Below, in pieces: positions 33,255 through 37,700 of a stretch of DNA of 37,700 nt. How positions within the stretch are numbered: the stretch's first letter is position 1; every line of letters starts with the position of its first letter. This DNA comes from Pectinatus sp. (GTDB lineage Bacteria; Bacillota; Negativicutes; Selenomonadales; Selenomonadaceae): assembly GCA_020025135.1 (NCBI GenBank), contig JAHHSQ010000013.1:1-37700 (forward strand). Direction: 5' to 3'. The position numbers were made by a program, and so were the translations under genes. The notes under the pieces were generated by a model. It had not been told where the DNA came from, made no database searches, and worked only from the letters and a program-made list of their open reading frames with translations.

Positions 33255-34934
33255 TTATTTTTTTTGACAGATTTTGGTCCAGCTGTCTCTGAGGCCAACT
33301 GTACGGTTGAAAATCAATTTTCCCGGTTCGCTGTCTTTGTCCACACAGAAATAACCGGTACGCAAAAATTGATATTTACTGCCTTGAGCAGCATAATACA
33401 GAGAAGGTTCTACCTTGCAGTTATTTAAGATTTCTAACGAATGGGGGTTAATCCGTTCAAGAAAATCTTTGTCGCTGGCTTCTTCAGTTTCATTTAACAA
33501 ATAATCGTAGAGGCGCACTTCAGCATTGAGGGCATGTGGTACTGATACCCAGTGCAGCGTTCCTTTGATTTTGCGGTTAGCAGTTGCTCCGCCTTTGTGG
33601 GAGGTCGGGTCATAAGTACATTTTAATTCGATAACATTGCCAGCGACATCTTTAATGACCTCTTCACATTTTATGATATAGGCGTATTTTAAACGCACTT
33701 CTCCACCAGGTTTTAAGCGGAAGAATTTTTTGGGGGCTTCTTCCATAAAGTCATCTTGTTCGATGTAAATTTCTCTACTGAATGGTATATAGTGACAGGC
33801 ATTATCTGTTGGTAAATCCTGAGCGAGGAAGTATTCGCATTTATCTTTGGGATAATTCGTGATGGTTACCTTCAAAGGTTTTAATACGGCCATGACGCGG
33901 GTTGCTACTTTGTTTAAGTCTTCTCTGACACAATGTTCTAACATGGCGATGTCCACTAAGCTATTGCTCTTGGCTACACCGATTTCTCGGCAGAAGTGAC
34001 GAATTGATTCCGGTGTATAACCGAGCCGGCGAAAGCCTGATATAGTTGGCATGCGGGGGTCGTCCCAACCGCTGACAATGTGATTTTCTACCAACTGGCG
34101 CAACTTTCTCTTGCTCATCACGGTATTGGTGATGTTGAGGCGGGCAAATTCAATTTGTTTTGGTCGAGTGTATTTGTCAAAACCACAGTTTTCTAAGAGC
34201 CAGTCGTAAAATGGACGATGTTCCTCAAATTCTAGTGTGCAGATAGAGTGCGTGATGCCTTCGATGGCATCAGAAAGAGGGTGGGCAAAGTCGTACATTG
34301 GATAGATACACCAGGTGTCCCCCGTGCGGTGATGAGTAGTATGAGAAATGCGATAAATTACAGGGTCACGCATGGTGATATTGGGGGAACTCATGTCAAT
34401 TTTAACGCGCAAAACTTTTTCTCCATCGGCAAATTTGCCCTCCCGCATTTGGGTGAAGAGCAATAAATTTTCTTCTATGGAGCGATTGCGATAAGGACTT
34501 TCCTTGCCTGGTTCTGTAAGAGTGCCACGATATTCTCTAATTTGGTCAGCAGTGAGGTCGCAGACATAGGCTTTACCGTCTTTAATTAGGCGTACAGCAA
34601 AATCGTATAATTGTTCAAAATAGTCTGAGGTGAAAAACATACGTTTATCCCAAGAAAAACCAAGCCATTTGACATCTTCTTGAATAGAATTAATGTATTC
34701 GATATCTTCTTTTATTGGATTGGTATCGTCAAAACGCAAGTTGCACAAACCGTCATAATCTTTGGCAATGCCAAAATTCAAACAGATGGACTTGGCATGA
34801 CCGATATGCAAATAGCCGTTTGGTTCTGGTGGAAAGCGGGTGTGAATGCCATCTGCGTATTTTCCTTCTTGTAAATCTTCGTTGATTAAGTTATAGATAA
34901 AATTAGATGATGAATTATTATTCATTTCTGCCAT
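33255..34934 (-). CDS. glnS: Glutamine-tRNA ligase
   Basis: Charges tRNA-Gln with glutamine. The 559-aa class I synthetase shows HIGHAKSICLNFG near residue 43, the variant KMSKS loop VMSKRKL, and the specific TRFPPEPNGYLHIGH start. EEHRPFYDWLLENCGF and YAAQGSKYQFLRTGYFCVD near the end are typical GlnRS features. The presence of GlnRS is notable because many Firmicutes use GatCAB instead. ATG 34934 begins MAEMNNNSSSNFIYNLI. The 34935-35146 gap upstream shows no gene and no clear promoter. Confidence 0.97.
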   Translation of the reverse strand: MAEMNNNSSSNFIYNLINEDLQEGKYADGIHTRFPPEPNGYLHIGHAKSICLNFGIAKDYDGLCNLRFDDTNPIKEDIEYINSIQEDVKWLGFSWDKRMFFTSDYFEQLYDFAVRLIKDGKAYVCDLTADQIREYRGTLTEPGKESPYRNRSIEENLLLFTQMREGKFADGEKVLRVKIDMSSPNITMRDPVIYRISHTTHHRTGDTWCIYPMYDFAHPLSDAIEGITHSICTLEFEEHRPFYDWLLENCGFDKYTRPKQIEFARLNITNTVMSKRKLRQLVENHIVSGWDDPRMPTISGFRRLGYTPESIRHFCREIGVAKSNSLVDIAMLEHCVREDLNKVATRVMAVLKPLKVTITNYPKDKCEYFLAQDLPTDNACHYIPFSREIYIEQDDFMEEAPKKFFRLKPGGEVRLKYAYIIKCEEVIKDVAGNVIELKCTYDPTSHKGGATANRKIKGTLHWVSVPHALNAEVRLYDYLLNETEEASDKDFLERINPHSLEILNNCKVEPSLYYAAQGSKYQFLRTGYFCVDKDSEPGKLIFNRTVGLRDSWTKICQKK

Positions 34935-35146
34935 AAATATCCCTCATTTATTTAATATTATGTCGTACTAGAACTCAATTGGATGTTAAATTAATGTATA
35001 AGTGTAATTTATAAAACAATATAGATTTTAGTATACTACTTATCAGCCTATATTTGAAGAGTGAAATATCAGTTAATTGAAAAATTAGAATTTAAGCAGA
35101 TAAAGATAAAATGGAAATTATTGCTATTGCTGAGAAAAAAGGTTAT

Positions 35147-35190
35147 AAAAAAGGCCGAAAGTTTTCCGTATATGGAGAAGACTTTCAGCC
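35147..35190 (-). terminator. Terminator downstream of the acid phosphatase gene
   Basis: An imperfect stem, GGCCGAAAGT (35153-35162) with ACTTTCAGCC (35181-35190), is followed on the minus strand by TTTTTT. It lies about 70 nt after the phosphatase stop. The rest of 34935-35260 holds nothing I recognise. Confidence 0.75.
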
Positions 35191-35260
35191 TCATATTGAT
35201 ATTTTTTCAGCACCTATTGGCGATAATTGATTAACTATATTTTATTTTGCCAAAGTTATT

Positions 35261-36115
35261 TTAGGCTGCTGGAGATACAGACATTTTCTGAGGATTGAAT
35301 ACCTTCAATTCCTTTAGTAATTGTTCTTGGCGTTGAGAATAGTTCAATTTATATTGATAGTGATAAGCTGCATTTTCCCAGCTGCCATATATTGGGTTGG
35401 GGAAAATAATAAAGCGAGTGCCAAAATCAGCAGCATATTTTTGAACTAGGGTATCGCGTTGAGCGAGAGAGAGGTGAAAAATAGGTAGAAAGTCGCCTAA
35501 ATTGTCGCCGAAGTACATAAGGACATTATATTTCTTTTCTAGTTCAGCGAAACGACCGGTCTTGCCATGCATGCCTTTTTGGCGGAACAGCATGTGGCTA
35601 GGTATAGCTTGAGGAATCTTGTTGTATTTTAAAGTTTTGATGGTCGCGGCAATTTGACTTTCAGAACGGTCAGAAACGTAAAAAATTTCTACACCGCGAG
35701 AATTGGCGTAGTCTAGGAACTTTTTAGCGCCAGGTACAGCTTGAGCCTTTTCATAATTTACCCATTCGCTCCAAGCTTTGTTATACCAAGCCTGTGGTAG
35801 AGGAATATTATGGAGCATGGTATAAGCCCAAAAAGGAGAATTATCTAAAACTGTTTCATCTAAATCCAAAATGATGGCCGGTTTTTTAGCGTGTGGTTGT
35901 TTTAAATCCATGCTTAGGCGTTCTGTAGTGGCATTGTAACCTTGAAGATAGAGGGCTTTCATTTCAGCAGAATTTTAATACCAACTGATGGCGAATAATT
36001 TGTTTTCTAAGGGTATGGAACGCGGTGTAGCAGTTGCCGTTGTTGTAAAAGAACATAAAATAGTGCAAAGAAAGAGCGAAATGCTCAAAAGAGATAGTTT
36101 AGCGGTGCGTTTCAA
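35261..36115 (-). pseudogene. Class C acid phosphatase (lipoprotein e(P4)-type HAD) with in-frame TAA
   Basis: HAD-superfamily exported phosphatase. The intact gene would start at TTG 36115, with SD AAGGAGG 8 nt upstream, and encode a signal peptide KRTAKLSLLSISLFLCTILCS. The HAD motif ILDLDETVLDN and the later FYVSDRSE and YFGDNLGDF blocks are all present. Codon 47 (35975-35977) is TAA in the segment FAISWY-stop-NSAEMKALYLQ; related e(P4) proteins have a WYQQS/QNSAEY-type sequence there, so CAA to TAA is the simplest change. No frameshift is involved. Downstream ATG 35962 could only start a leaderless 233-aa HAD domain without an SD. Suppression or a sequencing error remain possible. Confidence 0.82.
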
Positions 36116-36218
36116 ATTAAAAGCCTCCTTATAAAAATTAAATAATAAAAAATATTTATGCAATAAGTTTAGCAGATTAGAAGTTATAAATCTAGCAGAG
36201 AAAATTGTTTGAAAATAC

Positions 36219-36247
36219 TTGCTAAATATAGCTAAAAGACCTATAAT
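36219..36247 (+). promoter_or_regulatory. Predicted promoter of ssrA
   Basis: TTGCTA (36219-36224) and a perfect TATAAT (36242-36247) with 17-nt spacing. The implied start is about 20 nt before the mature tmRNA 5' end. Confidence 0.7.
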
Positions 36248-36272
36248 GGTCATGAAGTATGTATTCACTCTT

Positions 36273-36622
36273 GGGGATGTAATGGTCTCGACGGGAGTAG
36301 ATGGGATATGAGTAGCGAGTCGGGGGGTCATCACCCCGTTAGTAAGGTGAAACTTTTATTAAATATAAAAGCAAACGAAGATTACGCTTTAGCAGCTTAA
36401 TGCTAACCTCGTGATTTCTGCTCCCACAGGAAATTGCAGAGGTACAACGTGGGATAGGCAGTGACTACTGCCCGCTGGTCGCTGAAGAATAAATTAGGGA
36501 TAGAAGTCGACGATTTTGTTTATTTTTTAGTCAGACTTTGAAATTATAAAAGTAGACTGTACTCGGAGAAGCTCATGTTACAATGCTTTCGGACAGGAGT
36601 TCGATTCTCCTCATCTCCACCA
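36273..36622 (+). ncRNA. ssrA: Transfer-messenger RNA (tmRNA)
   Basis: Rescues stalled ribosomes by trans-translation, with SmpB. The 5' end GGGGATG (36273-36279) pairs with CATCTCC (36612-36618), forming the acceptor stem, and CCA is encoded at 36620-36622. GGACAGGAGTTCGATTCTCC gives the T arm. The tag frame starts with the resume codon GCA at 36371 and reads ANEDYALAA before TAA (36398-36400). The 350-nt length is normal. Confidence 0.97.
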
Positions 36623-36669
36623 AGAAAAAAGAAGGTTCGTTTGTGAGCCTTTCAAAATAATAGCTGATG

Positions 36670-36712
36670 CCGTAGCTGATGTGAGTAGCTACGGTATTTT
36701 GGTTTTTCTCCA
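36670..36712 (+). terminator. Terminator downstream of ssrA
   Basis: CCGTAGCT (36670-36677) pairs with AGCTACGG (36687-36694), followed by TATTTTGGTTTTT. A weaker hairpin GGTTC/GAGCC lies just before. Confidence 0.8.
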
Positions 36713-36740
36713 TATTTTTTAAAGACAGGGGGAACAGTTT

Positions 36741-37070
36741 ATGGCAGGCTATAATGTTGTAGATGCCGAGCAAACTAAGAATTTGTTGCACGACAAAAAG
36801 GCTATTTTGTTAGATGTCAGAACGCTGGAAGAATATGAAGCGGGGCATATCGTGGGAGCGGTTTTGCTTCCCTATGATATTGTGGAGCAAAAGGCAATGG
36901 GAATTCTTGAAAAAGATGATTGCATTGTCGTTTATTGTCGCAGTGGACATCGTAGTAAAATTGCGGCTTTAAAGTTATTAGAAATGGGTTATACTGATGT
37001 GTATGATTTGGGTAGTATCGATAATTGGCCAGACGAATTGACTGCGCCTCAGGTGGCAGAGATAAAGTAA
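36741..37070 (+). CDS. Rhodanese-like domain protein
   Basis: Single-domain sulfurtransferase-like protein of 109 aa. The active-site loop is CRSGHRS (about residues 73-79), whose Cys would carry a persulfide, preceded by VVY. The N-terminal AILLDVRTLEEYEAGHI is the typical CH2A-like motif. There is no signal peptide, so it is cytosolic. ATG 36741 has SD AGGGGGA. Stand-alone rhodaneses supply sulfur or detoxify thiols; the role here is not readable. Confidence 0.92.
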   Translation: MAGYNVVDAEQTKNLLHDKKAILLDVRTLEEYEAGHIVGAVLLPYDIVEQKAMGILEKDDCIVVYCRSGHRSKIAALKLLEMGYTDVYDLGSIDNWPDELTAPQVAEIK

Positions 37071-37095
37071 ATGGTTTTAGTATTATATTTTTACT

Positions 37096-37138
37096 AAAAT
37101 GGAATCAGGAGAAGGGGGTATTTCTCTGTTTCCATTTT
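37096..37138 (+). repeat. Hairpin between the rhodanese and DhaL-like genes
   Basis: AAAATGGAA (37096-37104) pairs perfectly with TTCCATTTT (37130-37138). Inside, CAGGAGAA can pair with TTCTCTG. No U run follows, so a plain terminator is unlikely. Confidence 0.55.
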
Positions 37139-37191
37139 GCTAAAAATGGGTAATCTGATTTATTGATAATAAGTTATTAGGAGGAAGTGGC

Positions 37192-37700
37192 TTGACACGG
37201 TTTAGAGAAGCTTTTAGTTATATTGCAACAGAAATTATAAAAAATCGTGATTTTTTAAATCAACTTGATGTTATCGGTGATGGAGACCATGGCACGAATA
37301 TGTCTCGCGGATTTAAAGCAGCCTTGGAGGCATTAGATGAAAGCGAAAGTGAAAATCCACAGGAACTATTGCACCTTGTTGGCGTAGCTTTTGCCGAAAA
37401 TATCGGCGGTGCTTCAGGGCCGTTATATGCAACTGCCTTTTTGCGCGCTTCGAGTGCTTGTACAGAGGATACAAAATTCAACGTCAGTGGAGTGGAAAGA
37501 TTGTTACAAGCAGCGGTGCATGGTATTGAAAAGCGCGGTAGAGTGCAATGTGGAGCAAAGACTATGTTGGATGTGATTTATCCAGTTTATCAGTGCTTTT
37601 TGCCCGAGCAATCAGCGGATAAAACTCTGTACCAATGCTTGCAAATGGCTGTTAAGGCAGCTAAAGAAGGCGTCGATTATACTGCTACTATTCCAGCGAC
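37192..37700 (+). CDS. DhaL-like dihydroxyacetone kinase ADP-binding subunit, 3' truncated by window
   Basis: TTG 37192, with SD AGGAGG 7 nt upstream, opens a frame running off the window edge. The start reads MTRFREAFSYIATEIIKNRD, followed by DVIGDGDHGTNMSRGFKA, the Mg/ADP-binding motif of DhaL, and GGASGPLYATAFLRA, the second conserved loop. The usual GDKTM motif is here CGAKTMLDV, with Asp replaced by Ala. DhaL works with DhaK in phosphorylating dihydroxyacetone, using either DhaM phosphate relay or other donors. No dhaK is seen upstream; it could follow beyond the window or be elsewhere. Confidence 0.87.
   Translation, partial: MTRFREAFSYIATEIIKNRDFLNQLDVIGDGDHGTNMSRGFKAALEALDESESENPQELLHLVGVAFAENIGGASGPLYATAFLRASSACTEDTKFNVSGVERLLQAAVHGIEKRGRVQCGAKTMLDVIYPVYQCFLPEQSADKTLYQCLQMAVKAAKEGVDYTATIPA

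Noticed and set aside
1..37700. CRISPR array or Cas genes
   Set aside because: No regularly spaced direct repeats and no Cas-like protein were seen on either strand.

Overview
This window is AT-rich bacterial chromosome carrying mostly housekeeping genes. The gene content and order point to the Firmicutes, and most likely to a diderm member of the class Negativicutes. The supporting clusters are rluB / HI0933-type flavoprotein / aroA / cmk / plsC / ispH / rpsA / DUF512 / der / plsY, then rplU / prp / rpmA with an L27 presequence, and secA / prfB / DUF2993 / DUF5693 / csaB. TTG start codons are frequent. The class assignment is inference from gene order and protein style, not from a database search.

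Layout. 1-52: partial tRNA-Gly (minus). 178-8046: a plus-strand unit secA, prfB (with a programmed +1 frameshift), DUF2993, DUF5693, csaB, closed by a strong terminator. 8066-11909: dapA and an M16C (PreP-like) peptidase on the minus strand. 12045-15237: a plus-strand group of an M48 peptidase gene interrupted by a 439-nt group I intron, an unknown membrane-anchored protein, and a DMT-family exporter. 15295-26326: a long minus-strand housekeeping cluster (small zinc-ribbon protein, plsY, an IS200/IS605 remnant, der, DUF512 radical SAM protein, rpsA, ispH, plsC, cmk, aroA, flavoprotein, rluB). 26405-27988: ATP-dependent pckA (minus). 28414-29519: rplU-prp-rpmA with an L21 leader and terminator. 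29696-30373: an exported protein of unknown function. 30449-34934: glnS, an ArsB/NhaD-type transporter and an MFS transporter, all minus. 35261-36115: a class C acid phosphatase gene broken by one in-frame TAA. 36273-36622: ssrA (tmRNA). 36741-37700: a rhodanese-like protein and the start of a DhaL-like protein.

The most interesting object is the insertion at 12203-12641. It carries the P3, P4, P7 and P8 pairings and the conserved S-like segment of a group I intron. It sits immediately 3' of the pentanucleotide TTGAT. Removing it exactly after TTGAT and after a terminal G rejoins one continuous M48 metallopeptidase reading frame with a signal peptide. TTGAT is the insertion target I recall for IStrons, which are chimeras of a group I intron and an IS605-type element, so this looks like a small IStron-derived intron without a transposase. 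A decayed IS200/IS605 tnpA fragment lies 4 kb away between der and plsY and is also flanked by TTGAT.

Functionally the window covers protein export (secA), translation and its rescue (prfB, ssrA, rpsA, glnS, L21, L27, Prp, der, rluB), envelope and phospholipid synthesis (plsC, plsY, csaB, DUF5693), isoprenoid, shikimate and lysine precursors (ispH, aroA, dapA), and central carbon metabolism (pckA, DhaL-like).
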